DNA of 59,696 nucleotides. It comes from Bacteroidota bacterium (lineage in GTDB: Bacteria; Bacteroidota; Bacteroidia; Chitinophagales; Chitinophagaceae). The notes beneath the pieces were generated by a model. It saw only the letters and a list, made by a program, of their open reading frames with translations. It was not told where the DNA came from and searched no databases. The DNA lies in NCBI GenBank assembly GCA_003175695.1, contig PSRA01000080.1, forward strand, positions 1 to 59,696. The letters run 5' to 3'. Of this stretch, positions 37,294-46,810 are shown in pieces; the stretch's first letter is position 1; every line of letters starts with the position of its first letter. The translations under genes were made by a program, and so were the position numbers.

Positions 37294-38481
37294 TTAAGAA
37301 GGAAGCAGATGAACTTCAACCTGGTCGCCAACACTCCATTCCTGTTGCTTTTCAGGGAGGCATACTAGACAATTGGCTTGCGCAAAGGAACTCATTCTGT
37401 AGGATTCCTGGGCTTCCAACGGATACACATATTCTGATTCTACATTTCCTTTTAAGAAATGAGTCAGACTTGTTGTTTTGGTAAAATTTTGCCCCATCAT
37501 TGCCCATTTTTTCTCAAGGCCTTCGCGGTTCAGTCCCTTCATTTTGTTAATTGCCGTAAGTACATATTCATAAAAGCAAGTTAACACCGAAGATGGATTA
37601 CCAGGCAATCCAAATATTATTTGCTTTTCTTTTTTGCCAAAATAAAGAGGTTTACCCGGTCTCTGTTTCACGTTATGAAAGATCTGTTGAATACCGCAGG
37701 CGGTGGCTGATTCCAAAACAAAATCATAATCTCCCACACTAATTCCTCCTGTCAATAAAATAAGATCGTGTTCTTCCAGCCCTTTTGCAATTGCATTTTT
37801 GACCAATGCGGGATCATCATCCACCCAGACTACTGTTGGTTCCTCTAGTCCGGCCCTCTTCATGGCCGCTCCGAGAGAAAATGAATTCGATTCATAAACC
37901 TGGCCAAAAGCTAAGCCCTGGCCGGGCTGACGAAGTTCCCGGCCCGTAATGATAACCGTTATTCTAGGATTTGGATAAACTGTCACCTTCTCCTTGCCTA
38001 TTCCAGCTAAAAACCCAATAGCCGCCGGTGTTAGACACGAACCGGCAGCCAATGCCCTTTGGCCGGCGCCAATTTCGGATCCGCGTTTCCTGACATGATT
38101 ACCTTTTTGGATCAAAGCGTCTAATATTTCCAAAGATCCATTGTGTAGCTTTACTTTCTCCTGCATGATGATGGTGTCTGCTCCGTCAGGCAAGGGTGCA
38201 CCGGTAAAAATCCTGCAGGCCTCTCCCCTTTCCAGGTTGTGCATATCGGTTATTCCTGCCGCCATTTCTCCCTTCACAAGTAATTGCCGGGTGTTTTTCC
38301 AATCGTTATATGCAAAAGCATATCCGTCCATCGATGATTGATCAAAGCCAGGAATATCATAATCTGCAAAATGATCTTTGGCCAAGACAAGGCCGCAAGC
38401 CGTTTGGATCGGCATCGAAACTGAGTCAAGCAAATCGGAAAAATCGTTTACCAGGGATTTGGCCTCTCCAACAGAAATCAT
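37294..38481 (-). CDS. moeA: Molybdopterin molybdenumtransferase MoeA
   Basis: 395 residues. Typical MoeA sequence: 'DIPGFDQSSMDGYAFAY', 'GEACRIFTGAPLPDGADTII', 'LTGGISVGDYDFV', 'GLPGNPSSVLTCFYEYVL'. It inserts molybdate into adenylylated molybdopterin in the cytoplasm. Middle of a colinear operon, between moaA and the TauE-like gene. Single-copy here; Bacteroidota often carry only one. Confidence 0.95.
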   Translation of the reverse strand: MISVGEAKSLVNDFSDLLDSVSMPIQTACGLVLAKDHFADYDIPGFDQSSMDGYAFAYNDWKNTRQLLVKGEMAAGITDMHNLERGEACRIFTGAPLPDGADTIIMQEKVKLHNGSLEILDALIQKGNHVRKRGSEIGAGQRALAAGSCLTPAAIGFLAGIGKEKVTVYPNPRITVIITGRELRQPGQGLAFGQVYESNSFSLGAAMKRAGLEEPTVVWVDDDPALVKNAIAKGLEEHDLILLTGGISVGDYDFVLESATACGIQQIFHNVKQRPGKPLYFGKKEKQIIFGLPGNPSSVLTCFYEYVLTAINKMKGLNREGLEKKWAMMGQNFTKTTSLTHFLKGNVESEYVYPLEAQESYRMSSFAQANCLVCLPEKQQEWSVGDQVEVHLLPS

Positions 38482-38537
38482 ATCTGGTTTATTCTAATTT
38501 GAATAATGACATCAATTTGAAGGAAATTATTTTTTTT

Positions 38538-39518
38538 CTACCCTCCAATTGATATCATGGTCCTGTTATGAATATTGGCAGCCTGCAAATGTTCAAAGTC
38601 TGTGTCGAACTGACCGCCTAATTGCCGTGCCTTATTTGCAATGCTTTTTCTTATCAGCGGCAGAATATCTTTCCCTTCCCGGAATGGTGTTAGCAAATCT
38701 GTTTCTTCTTTTGAAAACAGGCAATTTTTTATTTTGCCATCAGCGGTAAGCCTGACGCGGTTGCAGGTGTCACAAAATGGGGCACTCATGGTGCTGATCA
38801 CCGAAAAACTGCCGGCATGTCCCGGCACCGAATATCTCTTGGATGTATCATGCAATTCATCCTTCATCCTCTCGAAAGTGTATCTCGAGCCGATTACAGC
38901 CATCATTTGCTGCCACGTGAAAACTTTCTCGCTACTCCATTTGTTGCCGCTGAATGGCATGAATTCGATAAAGCGAACATGCACGGGTTCAAATTTGGTC
39001 CATTCGATAAAATCATTGATCTCATCTTCGTTCACCCCTTTCATGACAACCATATTCAACTTAACATGAATGCCGGCTTGCAGGGCGAGCCCTATATTTT
39101 CATAAACCGTCTTAAATAAGTCTCTTCGTGTGATCAATTGGAACCTGTCTGCGCGAAGCGTGTCGAGGCTAATATTAACAGATGACATCTTTGCCGCCAC
39201 CAGAACTTCCAGGTTCTCACGCAGACGCGTTGCATTCGTTGTAATCGCAAGTCTGACCGGCAAATTAGCGAGTGATTGAATGATGACCGATGCATCTTTT
39301 CTGACGAGGGGCTCCCCTCCGGTAAGTCTTATTTTTTTAACGCCTTCTGAAACAAATATTTTAGCGAGCGATGCAATTTCTGCTGCCTGCATGAGCCGTG
39401 AAGAAGGAGTGAAAGAATAGTTCTCTTCGGGCATACAGTAAAAACATCGAAGGTTGCAATTGTCAGTCAGCGAAATCCTTAAATAATCATGAATCCTATT
39501 GAATGAATCTATCAACAT
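38538..39518 (-). CDS. moaA: GTP 3',8-cyclase MoaA (radical SAM)
   Basis: 326 residues from ATG 39518. The N-terminal radical-SAM motif CNLRCFYC ('RISLTDNCNLRCFYCMPEEN') binds the first 4Fe-4S cluster, and the C-terminal 'PFCDTCNRVRLTADGKIKNC' binds the second. 'KIRLTGGEPLVR' is the SAM-binding GGE motif. The enzyme rearranges GTP for molybdopterin synthesis together with MoaC. The C terminus lacks the classic GG ending ('MISIGG' does close with GG, in fact conserved). Same operon as moeA, 56 nt upstream. Confidence 0.95.
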   Translation of the reverse strand: MLIDSFNRIHDYLRISLTDNCNLRCFYCMPEENYSFTPSSRLMQAAEIASLAKIFVSEGVKKIRLTGGEPLVRKDASVIIQSLANLPVRLAITTNATRLRENLEVLVAAKMSSVNISLDTLRADRFQLITRRDLFKTVYENIGLALQAGIHVKLNMVVMKGVNEDEINDFIEWTKFEPVHVRFIEFMPFSGNKWSSEKVFTWQQMMAVIGSRYTFERMKDELHDTSKRYSVPGHAGSFSVISTMSAPFCDTCNRVRLTADGKIKNCLFSKEETDLLTPFREGKDILPLIRKSIANKARQLGGQFDTDFEHLQAANIHNRTMISIGG

Positions 39519-39592
39519 TATAATTCCCCTCAATTAATTTTAATTGCCAAAATTCAAATCACGAGTCCAGCATTTAGCATCAGTATCGTCTT

Positions 39593-40207
39593 TTATTCTC
39601 CCCGCTCCCCGCTTCCCTGGCTGTGCTGCCAAAGTTGGAAATCATCCCAGGTATCAATATCAATATAACCCTGCGGAAAAGAAATGGTTTCGACAGATCC
39701 GCGATGATTGCTAAAAATCTTTTTTGCACCTTGCTGACCCTTCAATTTTTGCAGTTCCGGAAAATATTTTTTGTCAAAGATAGCTGGTATGCCCATAGTA
39801 TCGCGGTATGCCGAGGCCACCATCGGCTTGCCGGTCTTTTCCTTTCTAAGAATAAGCCCATCTATCACCGAAGGAGAAACAAAAGGTTGATCACAAGTCA
39901 TAAAGACTATACCATTGAGGTCGGGGATTTGCTTTTCAGACGCCGCAACTCCCGTTCTTATAGAAGAGGCCACTCCTTCTTCCCACAAGGGATTTTGCAC
40001 TATGGTCAGGTTGCTTGCAATTAAGTGCGGCTGAATCTGGTCCTGGTATGCACCCAACACCACAAAAACTCGTTTGCACTGCGAATGCAAGGCAACGTTT
40101 GCCATTTGAACAATGAGTGGCTTGCCATCCACAGGAAGAAGTTGTTTCGGTTGGCCAAGTCTGTTAGAAGAACCGGCAGCCAGCAAAACCAATGCGTAGG
40201 TTGCCAT
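39593..40207 (-). CDS. mocA: MobA-like nucleotidyltransferase (probable molybdopterin cytidylyltransferase)
   Basis: 204 residues from ATG 40207. 'ALVLLAAGSSNRLGQPKQLL' is the NTP-binding signature and 'FMTCDQPFVSP' the metal-binding part. The short 'GSSNRLGQPKQLL' wording matches the MocA group, which attaches CMP to molybdopterin for the xanthine-oxidase family, rather than MobA (GMP). This fits the hydroxylase encoded nearby. The start codon lies one nucleotide after the xdhC stop. MobA-versus-MocA choice is inferred from wording and context. Confidence 0.85.
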   Translation of the reverse strand: MATYALVLLAAGSSNRLGQPKQLLPVDGKPLIVQMANVALHSQCKRVFVVLGAYQDQIQPHLIASNLTIVQNPLWEEGVASSIRTGVAASEKQIPDLNGIVFMTCDQPFVSPSVIDGLILRKEKTGKPMVASAYRDTMGIPAIFDKKYFPELQKLKGQQGAKKIFSNHRGSVETISFPQGYIDIDTWDDFQLWQHSQGSGERGE

Positions 40208-40208
40208 A

Positions 40209-41384
40209 TTATTCAAATGAATGTGAAGAAGATCGTTCTTTAAAAATAAACGATTCCTGTTGCTTCTCTTCCCAGGTTCCGGCATGAATCGAGCCTTGCC
40301 GATTTTTTAAAAATCCTCCATCCTTTTTGGACAAGACGGCCTTAATTTCTGCTATAATTGAAAGCGCTATTTCTTCCGGCGTTTCTGCACCGATATTTAA
40401 TCCCACTGGTCCAAATATCTTTGCTGCACTCTCCTCCCTCCAGTTGCCCTCCTGTTGCAGTTCGGAGATCAATCTTTCCGTCTTTTTTTTCGGCCCCAGT
40501 ATTCCGGCATATGCAAAGGTCTTTTTCATCAATTCCCTGAGCAAGGCGAGATCATAGTTATAATTATGGGTCATTAATACAAAAACAGTCTGATCGTCAA
40601 TTTGAACCTGGTCAAGCAGGTTGCCCGGTTTGGAAATTATCACAGATTGGGCCAGGGGGAACCGTAACGGGGTGGCATAGTCGCATCTGCCATCAGCGAC
40701 TGTCACCTGCCACCCTAGAATCGAAGCCATTTCCACCAGGGGAATGATATCGTTTCCCGCACCGGCGATAACCAATGAAATATCCGGCTGCAGAAATTCA
40801 ATAAATGCGCTGGTACTTTCTTTCATGTCCAGGATCCTCGATACTTCAAGTTCTGTCGCCAGACCAATCTCCTTATAAATATTCTGCTCGAAGCCCGACA
40901 CAGGAATCTTTCCAATGATCTGACCGTTTTGCAGCCTCAACATGCACGTGCCTGGCTGAGATGCTCCCGGCGTCATATCGAAGAGGGTGACCAAAACAGC
41001 ATTTTGCCTTTGCGCAAGAACTCTTCGCAATAAATGAACTGGATTATCGGCTATTGAATCATCTATTGGCTCGATCAGAATATGTATAATACCATGGCAG
41101 CCCAGTCCGACCCCCAATTTGGCATCGTCTTCGTCTGTCGTATCATAGGTTACCAGCCTCGGTTTTTGCTGCATTATTACAGAAAGTGCCTTTCTAAGCG
41201 CATCGCCTTCAAGACAACCGCCACTAATAGCACCAGTCAGCCTGCCCTCATCAGTTACAAGCATTCGGGCTCCGGGACGCCGGTAGGATGAGCCGTCCAC
41301 CCTTACGACGGTAGCCAGCGCCGTGCGTTTTCCGTCTCGCTGCGCCCTCTCGTAAGCGTCCAAAATTGCCCGGATTTCTTTCAT
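40209..41384 (-). CDS. xdhC: XdhC/CoxI family Mo-hydroxylase maturation protein
   Basis: 391 residues from ATG 41384. The N-terminal XdhC_CoxI domain (about 10-80) has 'VDGSSYRRPGARMLVTDEGR' and 'GAISGGCLEGD'. The C-terminal Rossmann domain (about 190-355) has 'LVIAGAGNDIIPLVEMASIL' and 'TDDE'-type segments upstream. XdhC proteins bind Mo-cofactor, guide its sulfuration and insert it into xanthine-oxidase-family enzymes. First gene of the Mo-cofactor operon and thus the natural site of its promoter. Confidence 0.9.
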   Translation of the reverse strand: MKEIRAILDAYERAQRDGKRTALATVVRVDGSSYRRPGARMLVTDEGRLTGAISGGCLEGDALRKALSVIMQQKPRLVTYDTTDEDDAKLGVGLGCHGIIHILIEPIDDSIADNPVHLLRRVLAQRQNAVLVTLFDMTPGASQPGTCMLRLQNGQIIGKIPVSGFEQNIYKEIGLATELEVSRILDMKESTSAFIEFLQPDISLVIAGAGNDIIPLVEMASILGWQVTVADGRCDYATPLRFPLAQSVIISKPGNLLDQVQIDDQTVFVLMTHNYNYDLALLRELMKKTFAYAGILGPKKKTERLISELQQEGNWREESAAKIFGPVGLNIGAETPEEIALSIIAEIKAVLSKKDGGFLKNRQGSIHAGTWEEKQQESFIFKERSSSHSFE

Positions 41385-41706
41385 GAGCTGATTTCCATTG
41401 AAAATGATCATCTAAAATTACGAAATCTGCTGTCCCTGTAATGGCTCATTTGATGAGCCCACGAATTCCCATTATGTAGAACAATATTCCTGAATCAAAA
41501 ATGATCGGAATCAATCGCCAAAGCGCAGTTCAGGCCAAAATGACTCCTTATTTATGCTTAGGGCATAATATTTTAGTAAAATAAATAAGCCCATCAAGCG
41601 TTTTCGAATAGGCTTTTCCTTCTACTAGTCAATGATAATGAAAGGATAGCAGCGAAAGTACTTTGATTGGCAGGTTATAAAACAATAGAAGCTTAACTAG
41701 ACGTCA
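41385..41706. other. 322-bp divergent intergenic region
   Basis: Contains a 17-bp palindrome at 41443-41459 and a possible -7 box for xdhC on the minus strand (TAATTTTA, 41420-41413). The rest is AT-rich with no gene. Confidence 0.5.
41443..41459. promoter_or_regulatory. 17-bp palindrome upstream of xdhC
   Basis: GGCTCAT-TTG-ATGAGCC is a perfect 7-bp inverted repeat. It lies 22 nt upstream of the candidate xdhC -7 box TAATTTTA, roughly at or above the -33 position where a regulator could act. Binding protein unknown. Confidence 0.45.
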
Positions 41707-43299
41707 ATGGAAAAAAAGCAAGCATGGCCAAGGGGTATCAAAGCCTTGTACTACCTGACTGCTATTTTTATTTTTCTCATTATTGTTTGCCTGGTCCTAA
41801 ACCGCGTTGTTAACAGGAGAATCAGTCAGTCTTTAGAGCAGGTTTCATCAGGACTGAACATGTCATATTCTTCCATCAGTACAAACGTGCTCAATTCTTC
41901 TGTAACGATCAACGATCTTAGTTTTTCCATCAAAGGCAAGGAAGACAGTTCGCAGCAACATAAATTCTCCTTTGGTACTGTTACTCTAACGGGACTTAAC
42001 TTTTTCAAATTGATGTCTTCAAAAAAGTTGGAGATAGAAAAAATGAAATTGGAAAATAGCAACCTCAGTTTTGATCATAACCTTTCCAGTCAGAAAATTT
42101 CCGCGCCCGCGGCATTCACTCCATTTAATGAAGTTGCAATCGATGAAATAGAATTAACTGATTTCATCGGATCTCTCCATACCGGTAAACATGAAGATAT
42201 GTCACTGGAAGGTGGCTTAATCCTGAAGGGTGTCCAAATTGATGACTTAAAGAAATCGCTCGACAAGAACAACATTCACCTCGCATCGATAAAAGGAAAA
42301 GTCTCCAGCCTCGAATATAAGATTCCCGGAAAATACCAGTCAGTCCAAATTAAAAACCTGGAAGTAGACAGCAAGGAATCCACCTTGACGATAGATACGT
42401 GTAGAATAGTCCCCCGCCTGGACAAGTTTGAAATGGGCAGGAAAAAAGGATACCAGGTGGATTATGTTGAAGGAACCAGCACAGGTATCGAGATGGAGAA
42501 ACTGGACGTGATGGAATTATTCAATAAAAAACTGATAGCGGAGAAAATCAAGATTGATCACAATGATATTTATGTTTTCCGTGACAGAAGACTGCCTCTG
42601 AAGGGGGACAATAAAGATATGCCGATGGAAGACCTTGAATCTTTACCGATGTCAATTCGTGTTCAATCCGCGACTGTCAACGCATCTAATTTTTCTTACG
42701 AAGAATTCCCCAAGAAAGGAAATGAGTCGGGGATATTGAAAATTCTTCGGATGCATGCTTCTATTGCTCCATTAATTAATCATCCACAAAAAGGAGATCC
42801 GCCATTTATTACGTTGAAGGCTAGCGGATCGTTAATGGGGTCGGGTACTGTGACCACGACTATGGAGATGCCATTTCAAAAAGACCAGGACTATAAAGTA
42901 CAAGGTGAATTCAAGAAGCTAGATCTTACCAAACTGAACGCATCCGCGGAAAACCTGGGAAGAATTCATATAGAATCGGGTATGTTGGATTATCTCGGCT
43001 ACCAATTCGACATGAATAAAGAAAAAGCAACGGGGAAAATTGTGGGTGAATACCACGATCTCGTGATTGATAAACTGAAGGATAAAACTTCGGATAAAAA
43101 AGTCGATAAAATCAAATCTTTCTTTCTCAAGCAGGTGATCATCCCCAAAAACAAAGACAAATCGCTGGCTGAATCAAAGCGCACCGGAAAAGTATCTTAC
43201 AACCGCGATCCAACACGATATTTTTCTTATTACATGCTTCATTCATTGTTGACCGGAGTCAAGGCCAGTTTCACCCTTGGGTTCCTATTACCCGGCTAA
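41707..43299 (+). CDS. AsmA/DUF748-like membrane-anchored protein
   Basis: 530 residues. One N-terminal transmembrane anchor (about 13-35) is followed by a long repetitive beta-rich region with phrases such as 'SSVTINDLSFSIKG', 'GTVTLTGLNFFKLM', 'KMKLENSNLSF' and 'QIKNLEVDSKESTLTID'. Strand-rich repeats of this kind characterise AsmA-like, bridge-type lipid-transport proteins of the Gram-negative envelope. No catalytic residues are recognisable. It stands alone between the Mo-cofactor operon and the arabinose genes; no link to either is evident. Confidence 0.6.
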   Translation: MEKKQAWPRGIKALYYLTAIFIFLIIVCLVLNRVVNRRISQSLEQVSSGLNMSYSSISTNVLNSSVTINDLSFSIKGKEDSSQQHKFSFGTVTLTGLNFFKLMSSKKLEIEKMKLENSNLSFDHNLSSQKISAPAAFTPFNEVAIDEIELTDFIGSLHTGKHEDMSLEGGLILKGVQIDDLKKSLDKNNIHLASIKGKVSSLEYKIPGKYQSVQIKNLEVDSKESTLTIDTCRIVPRLDKFEMGRKKGYQVDYVEGTSTGIEMEKLDVMELFNKKLIAEKIKIDHNDIYVFRDRRLPLKGDNKDMPMEDLESLPMSIRVQSATVNASNFSYEEFPKKGNESGILKILRMHASIAPLINHPQKGDPPFITLKASGSLMGSGTVTTTMEMPFQKDQDYKVQGEFKKLDLTKLNASAENLGRIHIESGMLDYLGYQFDMNKEKATGKIVGEYHDLVIDKLKDKTSDKKVDKIKSFFLKQVIIPKNKDKSLAESKRTGKVSYNRDPTRYFSYYMLHSLLTGVKASFTLGFLLPG

Positions 43300-43412
43300 T
43301 ATATTGTTTGTTTTATCCGAAATTCTTTTTTTTGTATTTACAAAGTTGCAATCAACTAAATTCAACCTTATTTTGGATGCTATTGGCTGGTCTCTAAACT
43401 ATTCTCCTGCTT

Positions 43413-44120
43413 ATGACAAAGTATTCTGGACACAAGCATTTGCTCGCGGCTGTAGATTGTATCATTTTCGGATTTGACGGCTATGATCTTAAATTACTAT
43501 TGATAAAAAGAGGATTTGATCCAGAGAAGCACAAATGGAGTCTCATGGGAGGTTTTGTCAACGATGATGAAAGTTTGGAAAAAGCAGCGAACCGGATATT
43601 ATACCAGTTGACGGGGCTAGAGGGCGTATATATGGAGCAGTTACAAACCTTCAGTGACCCCATAAGAGACCCGGTGGAGAGAACTATTTCTACGGCTTAT
43701 TTTGCCCTGATCGATATTCATCAATATGAAAAGCGGATTAACCATGATTATAATGCTGAATGGTTCCTGCTAAAAGACAGGCCCGACTTAATTTTCGACC
43801 ACGATCAGATGGTTCGCCTGGCACAAAAAAGATTAAGGTATAAAGCGGCCATGCATCCTATCCTCTTCGAATTATTGCCGGACAAATTTACCATCCCCCA
43901 GTTGCAGTGCTTATACGAAGAAATTTATGATACCAAGTTGGACAACAGAAATTTTAGCAGAAAAATACTGTCGACCCAACTCCTGGTTAAACAAAAAGAA
44001 AAGGACAAGTTTAATTCCAAGAAAGGGGCTTTCTACTACAAATTAAACAAGAGAAAGTACCGCGCCAATTTCCAGGCATTCCTGAATTTGATTCCAAACC
44101 CGGACAAGTTGCTGGTGTAA
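43413..44120 (+). CDS. araR: NUDIX-domain/winged-helix regulator (AraR/NrtR type), first copy
   Basis: 235 residues. The N-terminal NUDIX fold (about 10-130) has 'KHKWSLMGGFVNDDESLEKA' but the NUDIX box then reads NRILYQLTGL in place of the REuxEE glutamates, so hydrolysis is unlikely. The C-terminal winged-helix (about 150-230) has 'FTIPQLQCLYEEIYDTKLDN' and 'NRNFSRKIL'. This is the architecture of the Bacteroides arabinose repressor AraR (NrtR relatives). Located directly upstream of araB, it is the probable arabinose-operon regulator. Its own upstream region has a 14-bp palindrome TTTGTATTTACAAA. Confidence 0.88.
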   Translation: MTKYSGHKHLLAAVDCIIFGFDGYDLKLLLIKRGFDPEKHKWSLMGGFVNDDESLEKAANRILYQLTGLEGVYMEQLQTFSDPIRDPVERTISTAYFALIDIHQYEKRINHDYNAEWFLLKDRPDLIFDHDQMVRLAQKRLRYKAAMHPILFELLPDKFTIPQLQCLYEEIYDTKLDNRNFSRKILSTQLLVKQKEKDKFNSKKGAFYYKLNKRKYRANFQAFLNLIPNPDKLLV

Positions 44121-44292
44121 GCAGGTTGTTAGACTACTTTTGATTCTGGATTGTTCGCCCCTGGGCAGGTGCGGTGAAGCATTTAAGCAGAATCTTTTAC
44201 CCATCGCAAAGGAGCTGGTATCCCACGATCCAGTATAAACAAACCAGCATCAAATATCAAATTCTCCATCTCAATTTCGCAATCCAATTTTT

Positions 44293-44311
44293 AAGTGTTA
44301 TTTTGACACGA
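44293..44311 (+). promoter_or_regulatory. Putative AraR operator upstream of araB
   Basis: AAGTGTTATTTTGACACGA, with half-sites GTGT and ACAC in dyad symmetry, ends 18 nt before the araB ATG. It matches the core of the palindrome before the GH3/NUDIX-2 pair at 52115 (GTGT, 6 nt, GACAC in the same spacing). It overlaps a -7-like TTATTTTG with TTTC 19 nt upstream. Inferred site for one or both NUDIX regulators. Confidence 0.5.
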
Positions 44312-44329
44312 ATTTCCGCGAAACATTTT

Positions 44330-46003
44330 ATGAAGGATGATTCTTTTGTAATCGGAGTTGATTTTGGCACTGATTCTGTCAGATCGGTCGTCGTTGATAC
44401 GAAGTCGGGGGCAGAGGTATCTTCTTCGACCTTCCATTACCCCCGTTGGAGGGACGGTCTATTTTGCGATCCTACTCTGAACCAGTTCAGACAGCATCCA
44501 AAAGATTATGTCGAAGGTTTGGAATCTACCATCCAATTTTCACTCAGGTCAGCAGGATCGGCTGTGGCCTCTCGAATAAAGGCAATTTCAGTTGATACAA
44601 CCGGGTCTACTCCCGTTGCCGTTGATAAAACAGGTTCGCCACTTTCTCTGCAACCTGCTTTCGATAGCAATCCCAATGCTATGTTCGTTTTATGGAAAGA
44701 CCATACGTCAGTTGCCGAAGCGGCAACCATCAATGAACATGCGAAGAAATTTGAAATCGACTACCTCCGGTTTGTGGGAGGAGTCTATTCATCTGAATGG
44801 TTCTGGGCCAAATTGCTCCATATTCTACGAGTCGATGAACAGGTTTACAAACATTACCATTCATGGGTCGAGCACTGCGATTGGATTCCTTTCCTTTTAA
44901 CAGGTGGAAATGAGGTGACAAGGATCAAACGCGGGGTTTGCAGCGCCGGACACAAAGCCCTTTGGTCCGAAGAGTTTGGAGGACTTCCACCTGATTCATT
45001 CTTTTCTTCTCTCGATCCGAGGCTAAAGGGAATTACCGGGAGGCTTTTCAGTAAGACTTACGCGGCGGATCAGTCAGCCGGCTGTATCAGTAAAGTTTGG
45101 AGTGAAAGACTGGGACTTCCTCCTACTGTCACGATAGGTATGGGAGCATTTGATGCGCATATGGGTGCCGTAGGAGGTCAGATCGAACCTTACTATCTCA
45201 GCAAAGTAATGGGCACCTCAACCTGCGATATGCTGGTTGCGCCTATGCAAGAAATGGGTGGCCGCCTTGTTCGCGGAATTTGCGGTCAGGTTCCGGGGTC
45301 AATTATACCGGGCATGTTGGGGATGGAGGCAGGCCAATCGGCATTCGGAGACGCATACGCGTGGTTCAAAAATATCTTATCATGGCCATTGCAAATAGTC
45401 CGGACCCGTTCCGATTTAAGCGCAAGCGAAAAGATTTTTCCTTTGATTGACCAGCTTAACGAGGACTTAATTGACCTGTTGAGCAAAGAAGCCGCTTCCA
45501 TTCCGGTTACACATGAGAATGAAATTGCACTGGATTGGTTAAATGGCAGGCGCACACCGGAGGCTAATCAATCCCTGAAAGGCGCACTGATGGGATTGAA
45601 TTTAGGAACAAACACTCCAAAAATTTTTCGGGCAATTGTAGAATCAACCTGTTTCGGAGCAAAAGCCATAGTCAACTGTTTCGAAGAACAAGGCGTGCCC
45701 GTCAAAGGATTGATTGGCCTCGGAGGTGTAGCCAGGAAATCACCATTTATCATGCAAATGATGAGTGATGTCATGAACATGCCGATACGGATTCACCGGT
45801 CTGAACAAACATGCGCCATTGGAGCCGCGATGTTTGCGGCAACCGCCGCTGGATTGTACCAAAAAGTAGAAGATGCAATGCAAGCTATGGGTCAGGGATT
45901 CGACAATGAATTTCGACCAGACAAAAACAACGCAGCCATCTATGCTCAAAGATTTGAAAAATATAAAGCATTAGGTCACTGCATTGAAAAACTAACACCC
46001 TAA
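44330..46003 (+). CDS. araB: Ribulokinase AraB
   Basis: 557 residues from ATG 44330. The frame is open upstream, but only this start gives the FGGY opening 'DSFVIGVDFGTDSVRSVVVD'. FGGY family hallmarks: phosphate-binding 'GVDFGTDSVR', 'VWSERLGLPPTVTIGMGAFD' before the ATPase core, and 'GLIGLGGVARKSPFIMQMMS'. It phosphorylates L-ribulose to L-ribulose-5-phosphate. Length and order (araB-araD-araA) match other Bacteroidota. A dyad-symmetric site lies just upstream. Confidence 0.95.
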   Translation: MKDDSFVIGVDFGTDSVRSVVVDTKSGAEVSSSTFHYPRWRDGLFCDPTLNQFRQHPKDYVEGLESTIQFSLRSAGSAVASRIKAISVDTTGSTPVAVDKTGSPLSLQPAFDSNPNAMFVLWKDHTSVAEAATINEHAKKFEIDYLRFVGGVYSSEWFWAKLLHILRVDEQVYKHYHSWVEHCDWIPFLLTGGNEVTRIKRGVCSAGHKALWSEEFGGLPPDSFFSSLDPRLKGITGRLFSKTYAADQSAGCISKVWSERLGLPPTVTIGMGAFDAHMGAVGGQIEPYYLSKVMGTSTCDMLVAPMQEMGGRLVRGICGQVPGSIIPGMLGMEAGQSAFGDAYAWFKNILSWPLQIVRTRSDLSASEKIFPLIDQLNEDLIDLLSKEAASIPVTHENEIALDWLNGRRTPEANQSLKGALMGLNLGTNTPKIFRAIVESTCFGAKAIVNCFEEQGVPVKGLIGLGGVARKSPFIMQMMSDVMNMPIRIHRSEQTCAIGAAMFAATAAGLYQKVEDAMQAMGQGFDNEFRPDKNNAAIYAQRFEKYKALGHCIEKLTP

Positions 46004-46046
46004 TCAATGTGTGTCATTTCACAACAAGAAATGATTCCCTTTTATC

Positions 46047-46748
46047 GTGAATAAATATCAACATATCAAAGAAGAGGCCTATCGTGCGAATATGGAACTG
46101 CCGCAATTGGGACTAGTCAAATTCACATTCGGCAATGCGAGTGTTGCAGACCGTGAATTGGCTGTGTTTGCCATCAAGCCTAGCGGCGTCCTCTACGAAG
46201 AACTAGGGCCTGATAAAATGGTGATTGTTGACTTCAATGGTCATGTGGTTGAAGGCGAGCTTCGTCCATCTTCAGATACCAAAACGCACGCAGTCCTCTA
46301 TTCCGAATGGAAAAACATCCAGGCCATCGTGCATACCCATTCTTTGTATGCTACTGCCTGGGCCCAGGCTAACAGGAATATTCCAATTTACGGGACGACA
46401 CATGCAGATTATCATTGCGACGAAATTTCTTGTTCTCCCCCAATGGATGACAATTTGATAACGGGCGACTATGAACAACAGACCGGATGGCAAATCATTC
46501 AGCATTTCAAAGACTGCCAGTTGAACTATGAGGAAGTGGAAATGGTTCTGCTGGGCAGTCATGGGCCTTTTTCATGGGGAAGTTCAGGATCAAAAGCGGT
46601 TCATAACAGCGCTGTTCTTGAATATATCGCTCATTTGGCATTTCTGACAGAACAGATTAATGCCGAAGCGCCCACCTTGAAGGATTCGTTAATCAAAAAA
46701 CATTTTCAAAGAAAGCATGGGCCTGATTCTTATTACGGTCAGCCATAA
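46047..46748 (+). CDS. araD: L-ribulose-5-phosphate 4-epimerase AraD
   Basis: 233 residues from GTG 46047 (the nearby ATG at 46031 is out of frame). Class II aldolase fold with 'AIVHTHSLYATAWAQANR' (metal-binding HxH), 'HADYHCDEISCSPPMDDN', and the C-terminal His in 'LLGSHGPFSWGSSGSKAVHN'. It converts L-ribulose-5-phosphate to D-xylulose-5-phosphate for the pentose phosphate pathway. Gap to araB 43 nt; same operon. Confidence 0.95.
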   Translation: MNKYQHIKEEAYRANMELPQLGLVKFTFGNASVADRELAVFAIKPSGVLYEELGPDKMVIVDFNGHVVEGELRPSSDTKTHAVLYSEWKNIQAIVHTHSLYATAWAQANRNIPIYGTTHADYHCDEISCSPPMDDNLITGDYEQQTGWQIIQHFKDCQLNYEEVEMVLLGSHGPFSWGSSGSKAVHNSAVLEYIAHLAFLTEQINAEAPTLKDSLIKKHFQRKHGPDSYYGQP

Positions 46749-46810
46749 CCGAATACAAAAAAGGAGACATTGAATACCCTTTGAAACAATAAAACACAAT
46801 TTGAGAAAAA

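Noticed and set aside
43326-43360. TTTGTATTTACAAA as a second NUDIX operator
   Set aside because: It is palindromic and before the first regulator, but it does not resemble the GTGT-N6-GACAC dyad and AT-rich palindromes are frequent here.
44174-44329. N-terminal extension of araB
   Set aside because: The extra 52 residues have no family support; the FGGY domain and a putative operator place the start at 44330.
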